A stretch of DNA of 64,000 bases from Argentina anserina (taxonomy: Eukaryota; Streptophyta; Magnoliopsida; Rosales; Rosaceae), in contig NC_065872.1 in assembly GCF_933775445.1 (NCBI RefSeq), forward strand, positions 11,222,001 to 11,286,000, read 5' to 3'. The translations under genes were made by a program, and so were the position numbers. Below the pieces are notes generated by a model, which ran no database searches, was not told where the DNA came from, and saw nothing but the letters and a program-made list of their open reading frames with translations. Positions 53,707 through 64,000 of the stretch are shown one piece after another (within the stretch, counting starts at the first letter, position 1; every line of letters begins with the position of its first letter).

Positions 53707-54198
53707 CAAGCATATTTTGTATGTATCATTTTGAAAGCATTTTGAAAACATAAATGATGTAAAAAGAACTACAATTTTTTTAAAATAATTTAGAGTCGTT
53801 GGATTAACAAGAATAAGAATGTCTTTTCATTCAAAAATGACATTTTGTAATTAGTTGTAATTATTGACACGACAAGATGACATGACATACCACGTGACAT
53901 TGCGGCGCCAAATCTGGCGCCATATTATGCCGCTAAAACATTTTCCAATTGGGAAATAAATAACAAAGAGTACTACTAGGGCGCCACAAAATAGCGTCAT
54001 AATCTTATGTTGCATGCACTGTCACCCTGTTACGTCAGTAATTAAAATAATTATTAATTGTCACTTTTAAATCAAAAGACAATCATATCTTTGTTAATCA
54101 AACAGCTCTAGATTATTATAAAAATTAAATTTGTGTGGTTTTTCAATCATTTTTTTCATTACGATAATGCTTCTAAGATATAAATAAAAATTTAATCC
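53705..54198. repeat. Small dispersed repeat with GGCGCC palindrome
   Basis: Contains GGCGCCA-AATC-TGGCGCC (53904-53921), a perfect 7-bp inverted repeat, then CATATTATGCCGCTAAAAC. Related text occurs at 27505-27545, 59490-59525 and 6060-6300. No coding region is seen. Confidence 0.55.
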
Positions 54199-54344
54199 AT
54201 GAGAATTACTATTCTACCCTTGTGTGTGTCTTAGCCTAATAAGTTTCATGTTAGGAGATAGATTAGCATCTCTGTAATATATTAGGACACAATTATAGGC
54301 CCTCATATCATTCAATAAAGACACAGTTATTTCATTATACATTA
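54199..54344 (+). mobile_element. Copia 5' LTR, shortened
   Basis: It starts TGAGAATTACTATTC and follows the 3' LTR (58715-58899) but lacks about 35 bases (CCGAATCCTACGGG... region) and the first bases. A primer-like GTTATCACAC follows at about 54346. Confidence 0.65.
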
Positions 54345-54860
54345 CGTTATCACACACTGTGCCCTACAACCCTTAACTTTTAGAGTCCTAGAATTTTTTT
54401 TCCCCGCCGGTTTCCATCGAGTTTTCTGACTTTTTTTGTCGTTTCTCATCATTTTTTCGGTATATTTCTAGCAGTTCTTGCTGCCACATTTTTCGAGTCC
54501 AAATTTTTCCCAGTTTTGAGTTCTTTTGACATGGTTTTCCAATTAGTTTTCCGGTTTTTTCCAAGTCTGTTATATTCACTCACCGGCACTCTTTATGTGT
54601 GTTTTTCCACCGTTTTTAGATGGTTTCTACCACCCTAGTTTACTGTTTGGTATTTCACTGCTTCAATATCATGTTTCCCAACTCTTTAGTTGAAGAATGT
54701 AGTAATATTGTCACGTGATACATTCGATGGGATCGCACTTTGTTCTGATTCCCTTTTTTACAATATTCTACGGTGTATTGTATAGAATTGTTCCCTTGTT
54801 GCTGACTTTCTTAATTTTCATTTTGTAGATGTCCTGCGGTAAAATCGAATGTCTAGCTGA
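54345..54860 (+). other. Copia leader, gag missing
   Basis: T-rich leader with CCGCCGG and CACCGG scraps, matching the inverted fragment at 6910-7330. It runs directly into the protease end and pre-integrase, so gag has been deleted. Confidence 0.5.
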
Positions 54861-55475
54861 TTGCAGAATCACCCACACTGTTCTACGGTACATGCAGTTG
54901 TTCACGGATCTAGTGTTTTTGACTTCTTCGATGACTACAATGATTGGCTCGAAATCCATCATTCAAGGAAGAGGCACGCTTCTTTTATGTTGCCTAATGG
55001 TATGACTCTCAACGTTGTTGACACTTTTTATGCGCTGAAGTCTCCTCACACATTGCTAAGTTTTAAGGACATACGTGCCAATAGTTTTCACCTCGATACT
55101 TATGTTGTGAATGGAGAGGAATGTCTTTGTGTTACCTCTGAGAAAGCAGGCCAGCACCGCATCTTAGAGAAAATGAAGAGTCTCGGGAATGGTTTGTATC
55201 TTACTTCCATTCGAATCTTTGGATCATATGCGGTTGAATGCAACTTTTGTGATTCAGACTCTTATATGCTTTGGCATGCCCGTCTCGGGCACCTTGGACG
55301 TGATATGGTGATTAGAATTCTTAAGAATTCACATGGTCATCCATATTTCAAATCCCATAAGAGATTGGAGGATCACCTCACCCGTTCTCCACACAGTGAC
55401 GCCGTGCCTACTGATGCACCACACGGTGTGGCCGAGTCTGCCTCGCTCGTTTTCCAAAGCTTGTTCTCTTGCTAG
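54861..55475 (+). pseudogene. Copia protease end and pre-integrase
   Basis: 204 residues with no gag knuckle. WLEIHHSRKRHASFMLPNGM and TLLSFKDIRANSFHLDT are protease-proximal text. MLWHARLGHLGRDMVIRIL is the pre-integrase HxxLGH signature at about 55269-55323. The last part (SPHSDAVPTDAPHGVAESAS) diverges. It lies upstream of the integrase core in the same element, with a stop at 55473. Confidence 0.75.
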
Positions 55476-56199
55476 ATTTCAAGGAAGTCCTTCTTTGGCT
55501 AAGGCTTCAACCGAGAACATTCCATTCTTACAACGTATGCAAGGTGACATTTGTGGTCCTATTCAACTAGAATGCGGACCTTTTAGATAATTTATGGTAT
55601 TGGTTGATGCATCGACGTGTTGGTCACACGTCGCTTTGCTATCCATAAGAAATGTTGCATTTGCTAAGTTATTAGCTAAAATCATCAAACTTCGGGCTCA
55701 CCACCCCGACTATCCTATCAAATCCATTCGTTGGGATAATGTTGGAGAATTCACCTCCAAAACTTTAGATGATTACTGCATGTCTATTGGGATCGAAATT
55801 GAACATCTCATTCCTCATGTTCATTCACAGAATGGTCTAGCAGAGGCTACCATCAAGCGTATTCAGCTTGTTGCTCGGGAAATGGTTATGGGTACTAACA
55901 TGTCGGTCTCTGCGTGGGGATATGGAGTGTTGCATGCAGACACACTTAATCGTTTCAGACCCGCAGCTAACCAAGCGTTTAGTGCGTACCAGATGGTAAC
56001 TGGTTACGAACCCAATATTTCACAATTACACATTTTTGGTTACGCCATATATCTGCCTATTACGCCTCCACTGAGACGGTTCGGTATCTATGTTGGGTAT
56101 AATTACCCAACGATTGTCCGCTACTTAGAACCAACTACCGGAGATATCTTTACTGCAAGATTTGGAGATTGTCACTTTGATGAGACATGTTTCCCGTAG
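55476..56199 (+). pseudogene. Copia integrase core
   Basis: Bases 55476-55593 continue the zinc-domain end (GDICGPIQ). The frame 55594-56199 keeps catalytic candidates: Asp in VLVDAST, Asp in IRWDNVGEF and Glu in HSQNGLAEATIKR. GYEPNISQLHIFGYAIYLPI follows. It is interrupted by a stop just before 55594 (FR TAA F). Of all integrases in the window this is the best preserved. Confidence 0.8.
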
Positions 56200-56779
56200 T
56201 TAGGGGGAGATGAGAACGTTATCATTCCAAATGAACGTCATGAATTGACGTGGTGTGTCCCCACTATGTCTCATTATGATCCCTGCACTGCTCAAAGTGA
56301 GTTAGAAGTGCAACACATTATCGACCACCAGAAATTCGCGGATTCGATGCCCGACGGCTTTGTAGACATTGCTAAAGTGACAGGATCAAACATACCCGCT
56401 GCAAATGTACCAGCAGGGTTGGATGTCCCGACATATGGGCGTGGAAGACAGGCTCCTGGACCTAGCAACGTTGGTACCGTCCCTGACACTGGGATGGCAG
56501 CCGGCGGTGGCGCTGCTGGCGCTCCTTGTGGCGCCAATGCCGAGATGGTCCAGCATTGAGCAGCTTCGGCCTCGGCTCCTCAAAAGAAAAGGGAGAGACT
56601 GAAAAACTCTAGGGATTCAAAGCCTAGAAAGAAATAAATGACCAAGGCAGAACGCGTCATCAACGATGAATCACCATCATATATTGTCTCTAATTACAGC
56701 TATGTCCATGAATCAACTCAAGTGTTACCGTGGGACGCTATGGAATCTTGTTTGATGCTAGAGAACAATTGAAATCTTA
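56200..56779 (+). pseudogene. Copia integrase-RT linker
   Basis: The linker begins after TAG at 56197-56199 and holds a Gly/Ala/Pro-rich stretch (56400-56560, GTVPDTGMAAGGGAAGAP), unusually GC-rich for the window, then KKRERLKNSRDSKPRKK. It ends in a stop near 56770. The function is tethering between domains. Confidence 0.6.
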
Positions 56780-57864
56780 GTGAACTTCACAAGTGAGCAG
56801 TCGGTCCGAAACCGAGCCACTACATGCATTGATTACGTTTTCGCTTATTCCATCGCACATGAGATCATATATGAAGACGACGTTGAACCTCGCGCTGTAA
56901 CTGAATGCGAATGCAAAGCAGATTGGCCAAAGTGGAAGGAAGCGATCCAGGCAGAACTTGACTCATTGGTGAAGAGAGAAGTCTTCGGAAAGGTCGAATT
57001 GATTCCAAGAAATGTCAAACCAGTTGGACATAAATGAGTCTTTGTTCGTAAGCGTAATGAGATGAATGAGATCGTGCGTTATAAAGCAAGACTCGTGGCG
57101 CAAAGATTCTCACAACGACCTGGCATTAACTATGAAAAGACTTATTCTCCTGTTATGAACATCATTACTTTCCGCTACCTCATTTGTTTGGTAGTGTCCG
57201 AAAGACTAAACATGCAGCTTATGGATGTGGTCATAGCTTATCTCTACGGGGATCTTGATGTAGAGATATACATGAAATCTCTAGAGAGACTACCTTTACA
57301 TCCATCAAGTGCCTCCAGACCACGGAGTGCTCATGCAGTCAGATTATGTCATTCGTTGTACGGGTTGAAGCAATCCGGAAGAATTTGCACAAGTACTTAA
57401 AAGAGAGAGGTTATAAGAATGATTAACTATGCCCATGCATGTTTAGATGAAAGACAAATTCTGGATTCGTCATCGCTACGGTTTACGTTGATGACATGAA
57501 TATAATTGGTACTCTTGATGAGATCGAAGAGACCGTGTCTTATTTGAAGTCGGAATTTGAGATGAAGGACCTAGGGAGGATGAAATTTTTTCTCGGCCTT
57601 GAGCTTATGCATAGGGCCAACGGTATCTTAGTCCACCAGTCGAATTACATGCAGAATCTACTTCGACGTTTCAATATGGATCTATGCAGTCCATTATCTA
57701 CTCTCATGGTCGTCCGAAGTCTAGATATCAAGAATGATCCATTTCGTCCTAAAGAGCATGATGAAGAAGTTCTTGGTCCTGAAATTCCATACCTTAGTGA
57801 AATTGGGGCACTATTGTATCTTGCTCAATGTACTAGACCAAACATATCTTTCGTAGTGAACTGA
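56780..57864 (+). pseudogene. Copia reverse transcriptase, broken
   Basis: Three open pieces: CKADWPKWKEAIQAELDSLV and FGKVELIPRNVKPVGHK, with TGA after (56780-57037); RYKARLVAQRFSQRPGINYE and LYGDLDVEIYMKSLERL (57062-57400); then TVYVDDMNIIGTLDEIEETV and EMKDLGRMKFFLGLEL (57475-57864). The catalytic YVDD at 57484-57495 is intact, unlike the minus-strand copia. A frameshift lies near 57385 and stops follow. Confidence 0.85.
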
Positions 57865-58714
57865 TTAGCTAGACGTATCTCCGCGCCTACAATTAGAAAG
57901 GTTCCCTTGACATTGGATTATTCTATCCTTACAACAGAGAAAACACCATGGTCGTGCCACCTCACACCGGCAACGCAGAAAGCCCCGGCAGCACCACTTT
58001 ACGCGACAGAGCCGCAGCCGGAAGCCACAGCGTGGCGGCAGACCACGGTGCCGAGAGCAGCAACCAGTCCCGTGCAACTCCTTCCCCCGATCGAAAGACT
58101 CCAAACAACTTGTTAGTTGGTTATGCTGACATAGGGTACCTCTCTAACCCTCACAAGGCTCGTTCTCAAACCGGTTATGTGTTTACCATTGGGAATACGG
58201 CAATATCTTAGAGATCCACAAAGCAAACTCTTGTTGCTACTTCTTCGAATCACGTAGAGATCATCGTTGTCCATGAAGAAGTTAAAGAATGTATTTGGCT
58301 ACGATCACTCGTTCGTCATATTCGTGATTCTTGTGGATTAGTCTCTACAACTGATCAACTTACGTGCATTGATGAAGACAATGTTGCTCGCATAGAGCAG
58401 ACAAAGTTAGATTTCATCAAGGGAGATAACAACAAGCATATTTCGCCCAAGTTCTTCTACAACGTTAAACAACAAAAGTTCTTGAATGTTCAGATCAATC
58501 AAGTGAGTTCAGAATCCAATGTTGCGGATTTGTTCACCAAGTCTTTGCCTAAATCACATCACATGTTAAGATCTTTAAGTAGTTGGTACGTTGTGCTCTT
58601 TTTCCCTTCGATCAAGCTTTTGTTTTACCTAAGAGGTTTTTGTTTTGCTTGACAAGGTTTTTACCGAGACAACGTTGCGCGCCATGCAACCTAGGCATGT
58701 GACACAAGGGGGAG
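57865..58714 (+). pseudogene. Copia RNase H with a foreign GC-rich insert
   Basis: RNase H text: LVGYADIGYLSNPHKARSQT (58111-58170), VATSSNHVEIIVVHEEVKEC, TCIDEDNVARIEQTKLDFIK and NVADLFTKSLPKSHH (about 58520-58560). Between RT and RNase H, at 57940-58095, GC-rich sequence replaces the expected conserved text. The polypurine-like AGGGGGAG precedes the 3' LTR at 58715. Confidence 0.8.
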
Positions 58715-58899
58715 TGTTCTGGGAGAATTACTATTATGTCCTTGTGTGTGTCTTAGCCTAATAGGTTTCCTGTTAGGAAATAGATTAGCATCTCTATAAT
58801 AGATTAAGACTCCGAATCCTACGGGATTTTGATTTTGTAATGCCTATATATAGGCCCCCATATCATTCAATAAAGACACAGTTATTTCATTTTGCATCA
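58715..58899 (+). mobile_element. Copia 3' LTR (185 bp)
   Basis: It runs from TGTTCTGGGAGAATTAC to TTTTGCATCA, preceded by ACACAAGGGGGAG. It contains TATATATAGGCC and a polyadenylation-type AATAAAG at 58869. Reference LTR for the copies at 26764, 53445 (inverted) and 54199. Confidence 0.85.
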
Positions 58900-58918
58900 A
58901 ATATTAATATTTACGAAA

Positions 58919-58958
<40 letters not shown>

Positions 58959-60270
58959 GTGTGTGTTTGTGTGTATGCGCAAAAAATATTTTCAAAATTA
59001 AATTCATCTGATTAAAATATAGACGTGTGTATCCTACATAATTTTTTTAGAGATTTTTTCATATTTTTGTAATCTAATTAATAATTCGATAGAGTATATG
59101 GTAATTGTAGTAATTAATTATAGTCATTAATATAATTCACAAATGTATATAAATTTCAGAAACTGAAAAAGTCATGAATTAAATTTGAAAATTTTCTTGA
59201 CATATTTAGTGATAGAAAAATGAGATTTATTGGGTAAGATTTTTAATTAAGCGGATATGCAAATTCAAAGATTGAATTAATCAATTATTAGATGAAAACG
59301 TTTTGGTAAGATTCTTTTATTTTGGTAATTAATTATCTCTTAATTATTGCTAAAACCATCTTTAATAAATAAAGGATAAAAATTTAAATTATTTACAATG
59401 ATATAATTGTCTTTTATTTACAAATGAAATTTTGTAATATTTTAATTACTGACGTGAATGATGATGTGGCATGTCACATAAGATTATTGCGCCAGATTTA
59501 ATGTCATATTGTGGCGCTAAAATATTTTCTGAATAACTAATTAAGCGGATTAGACTCACTCTACTTCGAGGAATTTTTCAATCCTCCCGGAGAACCATGT
59601 GGCAGTGTCCAGTGGTATTCAATTCTAATAATCATTTGACATTTATGATTTAATTAAAAAACTCATATTTAAGGCATTTTATCAAATATTTTTTTTGGTT
59701 TCTTTCTAAAACCATACATCTTACACTCTAATACCCTAAACTCTAAAAGCATATACCCTAAACCATGAACCCTATACTCTTAAACCCTATACCATAAACC
59801 CTAAACTCTAAATTCTAGTTCAAAATTATTAATACCCATGAAGGTCATTTCACAAATAATAAAAATATATAAAATTATAATTTTAGTGTATTAAATCCAT
59901 GTGTCAAAATATAACATGTGAGGAGGACCACTGGATATTGCCACGTGGTTGTCCGGGAGCACTTAAATTGTTTTCCTCTACTTAATAGCGTTAACACCTA
60001 TGTAGGGCATACACACGTAGGGACAATTTAAAATTTTAAAAATGGCCGAATTTTTTTAAAGTTCTAATTAATCCGTCTAACTACCAGGTGGTACGTCTGT
60101 TTACTTGATATAGAACCCGGATCAGATACTCAACAGCCGTATACTATTGCCAAAGATATCAGTTTTGATGACTACCACCGGCCAGAGTTAATGTTGAGAG
60201 TAGAGACCATGCGCCTAAACTTTGATTTTGAGGTTTCAGCTAGCAATAATGGCAGATGCATTATATTCTT

Positions 60271-60800
60271 ACCGTATTTTTTCGATCGTGTGTATGGAGC
60301 AATAAGCATATGCTAGTGTGATGCCTATCAGGTATCTATTCGATATATATACGATCTCCGGAGTTCTAAGCTTTTAATACTTAAACCTAAGACATTAGCT
60401 ATAGGGCTATTGTTAAGCAGTAATTAAGCACCATGTTTCTAATCATTCAAATGCCACAGTATTTGTACGTGTTTTGTGGGATTTTAAGCAATAGTCAACC
60501 CACCAAAGGCCACAAATTGGCTATAAAATAAAGAAGTAAGAAGTTTTACCGTATTTTTTCGATCGTGTGTATGGAGCAATAAGCATATGCATGTGTATCA
60601 GCCTATCAGGTATGTGCTCCATATATATACGATCTCCGGAGTTCTAAGCTTTTAATACTTAAACCTAAGACATTAGCTATAGGGCTATTGTTAAGTAGTA
60701 ATTAAGCACCATGTTTCTAATAATTCAAATGCCACAATATTTGTATGTGTTTTTGTGGGATTTTAAGCAATAGTCACCCCATCAAAGGCCACAAATTGGC
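60271..60800. repeat. 277-bp tandem duplication
   Basis: Two units beginning ACCGTATTTTTTCGATCGTG at 60271 and 60548, each with ATACGATCTCCGGAGTTCTA and TTAAGCAGTAATTAAGCACC-type text. The left duplication copy has one unit (from about 28228) that resembles the second. Confidence 0.85.
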
Positions 60801-60845
60801 CACAAAACAAAACATTTGTGGCCTTTGCTCAACCTTTTTGTAGTG
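60783..60845. mobile_element. CACTA-like terminus with subterminal hairpin (right)
   Basis: The inverted 13-mers CAAAGGCCACAAA (60783-60795) and complement (60815-60827) are followed by CCTTTTTGTAGTG, ending at 60845; same as 28451-28513. Confidence 0.5.
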
Positions 60846-61034
60846 TGTATTTTGTTTATTAATGAAGTTTTTTACTGATAAAAATATATATAGTACTAAT
60901 TATATAATATTTAATATAATTGCTTCTTTGGAAACATCAGGGCGGCCCTATTCGATCTTCATGCATTATAGATTAGTCTGTTGTTTTCTTCTTTTCGGTG
61001 CTACAAATAAAAATTGTTGTTGATGAGTTAGAGT

Positions 61035-61625
61035 CTAAGTTGCATGGAATCGGATACGGGTACGTAGAAATGAAACGTACGGAACGCAGAAACGTTTTTT
61101 TTTCTTCAATGTTTTTTTGAAATTGGGTACGTTTTGAAAGCGTCGGTAAAATTATATATGTATATATATATATGTATATTATAAAAAGAAAATAAACATA
61201 ATAATAAATTTTTAATTGAAGTAACTCAAAGTCTCAAATAACTTAAGTAATTTAGTGTTCTACATTTGAAATAACACAAATATAATTAGAGATTTAGGTA
61301 GAAACAAGGAGGGAGGGTCGACGACTCGGCAGGAGGTCGAAAATATGTCGAAATGAGTCATTTGACTACACCATGATATGTCTAGCCCTTCATATATAAA
61401 AAAAAATTAAAAAAACAACCCTTATTTTATCGAAAATGCGCGGTTCCATTTCGGAAACTTGCGTTTCCACCGCACTTCCAAAACTCATTTTTTTTATGGA
61501 AACTCGATTTCCAAAACTCATGATAATAAAAAAAACTCGATTTCGGACGCTTCCATTGTAGTTCCGTATTGGTTCTACTTCGGAAGCGGGAAATGCACAT
61601 TCCCGTGTGTTTCCGTGCTACATAG
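61035..61625. mobile_element. hAT-like non-autonomous element (right)
   Basis: The target duplication GTTAGAGT lies at 61027-61034 and 61626-61633. The ends are CTAAGTTGCATGGAA and, inward from the right, CTATGTAGCACGGAA, 12 of 15 matching. The interior keeps CGTACGGAACGCAGAAACG motifs lost in the left copy. Confidence 0.75.
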
Positions 61626-61640
61626 GTTAGAGTTCATGGT

Positions 61641-62411
61641 TGTCGTTTGGTTGTAGTACAATAAACATGTGTTAATTGTTATATTGTACGTGGTTTTAAC
61701 ATTGAGTCTTGTTAAAACGATTTCTGGTCTTCGGACGTTGTTAGCAGTAATCGGAACCAAGCCTTGGCCGGGTGTCAGTTACGATCATTAGAGATCTAGT
61801 CTGTCTGCCGGTGTACTGCATGAGGAGTAACATATGACTTGCCTAGGTCTCATGAATACCCATGTTTTGAGTGATATTGGGTAACATATGGGTTGCCCAG
61901 TGTCTGTCGGCATACTGCATGAGGGGTAACAGATAAGTACATGGGTCTCATGAGTACCCGTGTTTTTAGATGATATTTGGTAAACAGATGGGTTGCCCAA
62001 TGTCTCATGAGTACACATATTTTCAATTATTATTGGACAACAAGATGGGTCGTCCATTGTCTCATGAGTACGCTTATCTTTAAATATTATCAGTTATTTT
62101 CTTTTGTATGCGATGTATGTTATACTGTTGGTTTACTCATACGAGCTAAAAAGCTTACCGGGTTTGTGTTTACAATCCCGGTGCAACAATTTCAATGATG
62201 TAGGGGATAGTTCTGCAGGTGGGGATTAGCAGATTCGGAGAGCTTACTCTGAAGAATTATGAAGATTTCTTCCCTCTGTTTCTGGTGAAATTTGAGTGAA
62301 TTTTACATTTCCGTTTGTTGTAATACTGAGGTATAAATTGGTTGAGATTGTTGTAGAGTTATCATAGCTCTGAATTCGAATTTTGTCATTTGAAATTTCA
62401 GAACTGTGACA
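61641..62411 (+). mobile_element. Chromovirus-type LTR fragment
   Basis: It follows 24328-25193: GTGGTTTTAACATTGAGTCT, the hairpin array at 61800-62080, TTTACAATCCCGGTGCA and the end GAACTGTGACA at 62411, with an internal deletion near 62340. The left part is missing; see the junction at 61640. Confidence 0.75.
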
Positions 62412-62765
62412 AATGTAAGCTTTAGTAGACCGAAAAACTATCATTAGAGAAGGAGGTGTATCATCAAAGCGAAGCCTATTGCGTGTCTTCCAAATAGCCA
62501 TTAAAGCATAAAGACAACCACCATTCCAGAAATTTTTCAATTGAAGAGAAAACGGCTTTACTTCAGACAAAAAAAAAACGGTTTACTAACAATTGCCTTC
62601 AACAAGGTACCAATGTCACCATCTGAAGGCAAAGAAGTTCCAAAGCAACAAGCCAACCGTTTCCAAACGTGCTGAGCAAACGAACATGACACAAATAAGT
62701 GACTTGAGTCCTCGGCATATCGAAAACAACAAAAAAGCTGACAAACCGAAACTATTGGAATTCTG
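62412..62765 (-). pseudogene. LINE (non-LTR retrotransposon) C-terminal fragment
   Basis: The minus strand reads DSSHLFVSCSFAQHVWKRLA, the zinc-binding region after the LINE reverse transcriptase. It continues with KNFWNGGCLYALMAIWKTRN and RLRFDDTPPSLMIVFRS, the usual IWKxRN end. A stop or frame change at 62575 (poly-A slippage) separates the two. Upstream RT is absent. Confidence 0.7.
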
Positions 62766-63095
62766 CGTTTTCGATATATTTGATTTGTTTTGCAACAGTT
62801 AATTTAATTGATGCCTCGAGAATGTAAAAGGGTGGCTCTTTCTCCTGGTTGCCACCCTCCATCTTCCAACGATGATGGCCTGAAATGTTGCTTTCGATCG
62901 GCTACAATCACATTCAGTACACTTGATCTATTATTTGGAAGCCTGAAGATTTTCACCTTCTTAAACTAATGTGAAAATTCAAAAAATCATACCTGAAAAA
63001 TGTCTCACTCTAAATTAAGGGTAATTTAGTTTCGTTAACTTCAAAACAGTACATGATGTATAGATTTCGACCAAATAATTGGACCTGTCGTTTAC
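62766..63095. other. No gene seen
   Basis: The minus strand may continue LINE-like text (HSRGIN, RPSSLEDGGWQPG), but no motif is certain. Plus-strand 63000-63095 may be the start of the glycosyltransferase pseudogene. Confidence 0.35.
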
Positions 63096-63099
63096 TCCT

Positions 63100-63735
63100 C
63101 TATTTGTTTCAAAATTTTCCGTCTATTTTACAAGGGTAATTGTGTCCACTATTCTCTCCCCCTCTCTCGCGTCCGCTTCTGCATCTCCATCCATTGTGAC
63201 TAAACCATCAATCATCGCATCACCATCCAAGCCCTCGACCTCCCAAACAACATCACCCTACCCGACACCTCTATGTGCCCTGCCCCCTTCACCGACACCT
63301 TCGTCTTCCAACAACCCCTCCAACACTTTCTCTCCCAACACCCTTCTGACTTCATCGTCATCGATGTCTTCCACTTTTGGGTTTCTGATGTCATCGACTC
63401 CCTTTGAATCCCAAGAATTGTCTTTAACATGAATGGGTTCTTCTCCCGTTGTATTATGCAAAACGTCAATCGATTTGGACATATGAGAAAGTGGGTTCCG
63501 ATTTGAAGCTATCCATGTTTCCGGGTCTTCCCGATCGGGGCGAACTGACGAAGTCCCAGCTCCCCATTCTCGCCAGAAACAATAGTAAATTAGAAGACAA
63601 GAGCTTCAGAGTTGTTGTGAACAGCTTCTATGAGTTAGAGTCAAGGTATGTTGATTATTTCAAGAATAATTTGGAGATCGGGATTGATCTGGTTTCTCTA
63701 TGCAATATAGCGAAGCTATTAAGTCTGAAAGAGGC
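63100..63735 (+). pseudogene. UDP-glycosyltransferase (UGT73-like) N-terminal fragment
   Basis: The N-terminal acceptor domain is visible in two frames. The first reads ITIQALDLPNNITLPDTSMC, PFTDTFVFQQPLQHFLSQHP, SDFIVIDVFHFWVSDVIDSL, then TGA at 63415-63417 where family members have Gly, then IPRIVFNMNGFFSRCIMQN. A frameshift at about 63455-63485 moves to YEKVGSDLKLSMFPGLPDRG, ELTKSQLP and FRVVVNSFYELESRYVDYF. The nucleotide-sugar-binding PSPG region does not follow. Such enzymes add sugars to small molecules in the cytosol. The truncation, stop and frameshift make this a pseudogene. Confidence 0.7.
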
Positions 63736-64000
63736 CAAGATGCTTCAGTTGACAAGGAGAAACCACTTTAATACTTGAATTGGATAGATAGATTATTCAA
63801 AGAAACCCAACTCGGTTTGGAGGGATTTTGACACTGACAAATGGGCTCCACCATGTTCTTTGGTTTGGGAGGGATTTTGATATACTTGCGCAGTGCACAT
63901 AGTGAATTGGCCAGAGAATGGGAAAAACACAATTACCCTTACAAATTAGAGAGAAAACCCTACAACAAACAGAGGGTTGACGACATGTACAAATATTGGG
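63736..64000. other. Spacer at right edge
   Basis: No coding region is seen. An imperfect direct repeat (GGTTTGGAGGGATTTTGA near 63814 and GGTTTGGGAGGGATTTTGAT near 63862) is present. Confidence 0.4.

Larger units (their letters stand above)
58715..61640. repeat. Segmental duplication, right copy
   Basis: Partner of 26764-29363. It includes telomere-like repeats (59733-59817), the 277-bp tandem unit (60271 and 60548), the CACTA-like end (60783-60845) and the hAT-like element (61035-61625). An AT microsatellite lies at 58919-58957. Homology ends at about 61640 within GTTGTCGTTTGG, where chromovirus LTR sequence begins. Confidence 0.8.

Noticed and set aside
63212..63482. Acidic minus-strand ORFs
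   Set aside because: They mirror the plus-strand glycosyltransferase pseudogene, which has clear family motifs.
1..64000. tRNA, rRNA or intact autonomous element
   Set aside because: No tRNA or rRNA gene was recognised by eye; the tRNA-like strings at 3794 and 44894 are primer-binding sites. Every gag-pol found has stops, deletions or catalytic changes.

Overview
The window is nuclear DNA of a dicot plant. The reasons are a TIR-type immune receptor exon (this class is absent from grasses), plant Ty3/gypsy and Ty1/copia retroelements with tRNA-Asp- and tRNA-Met-type primer sites, AT-rich spacers with microsatellites, and plant splice signals. A rosid such as Rosaceae is possible, but nothing here proves it. 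Most of the 64 kb is nested, broken transposable elements. I see one convincing protein-coding gene.

Layout. 1-4312: minus-strand Athila/Tat-like gypsy (protease, gag, primer site, LTR piece), with a CACTA-like insertion at 273-616. 4313-7680: a broken acidic-protein gene, AT-rich spacer, a minus-strand copia scrap and a 4x29-bp repeat. 7680-12575: plus-strand Athila-like element (LTR, primer site, gag, pol), cut at 12576 by a chromovirus-type LTR. 14940-19095: minus-strand Athila-like 3' LTR and integrase. 19446-25193: plus-strand chromovirus remnant with chromodomain trace, polypurine tract and complete 3' LTR. 25194-30012: second Athila-type LTR, a copia LTR and the left copy of a ~2.8 kb segmental duplication carrying a hAT-like element, a CACTA-like end and degenerate telomere-like repeats.

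30487-32117 is the gene of interest. A TNL-type first exon (TIR domain) is joined through a 110-base intron to a single exon coding a LIM plus DA1-like C-terminal region. The predicted 506-residue protein has no NB-ARC or LRR. Its HExxH zinc-peptidase signature is replaced at every key position, so it looks like a TIR protein carrying a dead DA1 module. A damaged tandem copy of its tail and 3' UTR follows.

32844-38282: minus-strand copia element. 38283-42402: plus-strand gypsy with a 2.7 kb LTR, Met primer site and leader. 42403-47654: second minus-strand Athila copy with a chromovirus LTR nested in its LTR. 47655-48560: inverted chromovirus LTR. 48561-51692: mostly featureless, with one small membrane-protein ORF. 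51693-53642: third Athila-type LTR and an inverted copia LTR. 54199-58899: nearly full-length but inactivated plus-strand copia. 58900-61640: right copy of the segmental duplication, joined to a chromovirus LTR fragment, a LINE fragment and a UDP-glycosyltransferase pseudogene near the right edge.

The genes do not form a pathway. The biology lies in the TIR-DA1 fusion and in the layered rearrangements around it. Boundaries of degenerate repeats were set by eye and may be off by tens of bases.
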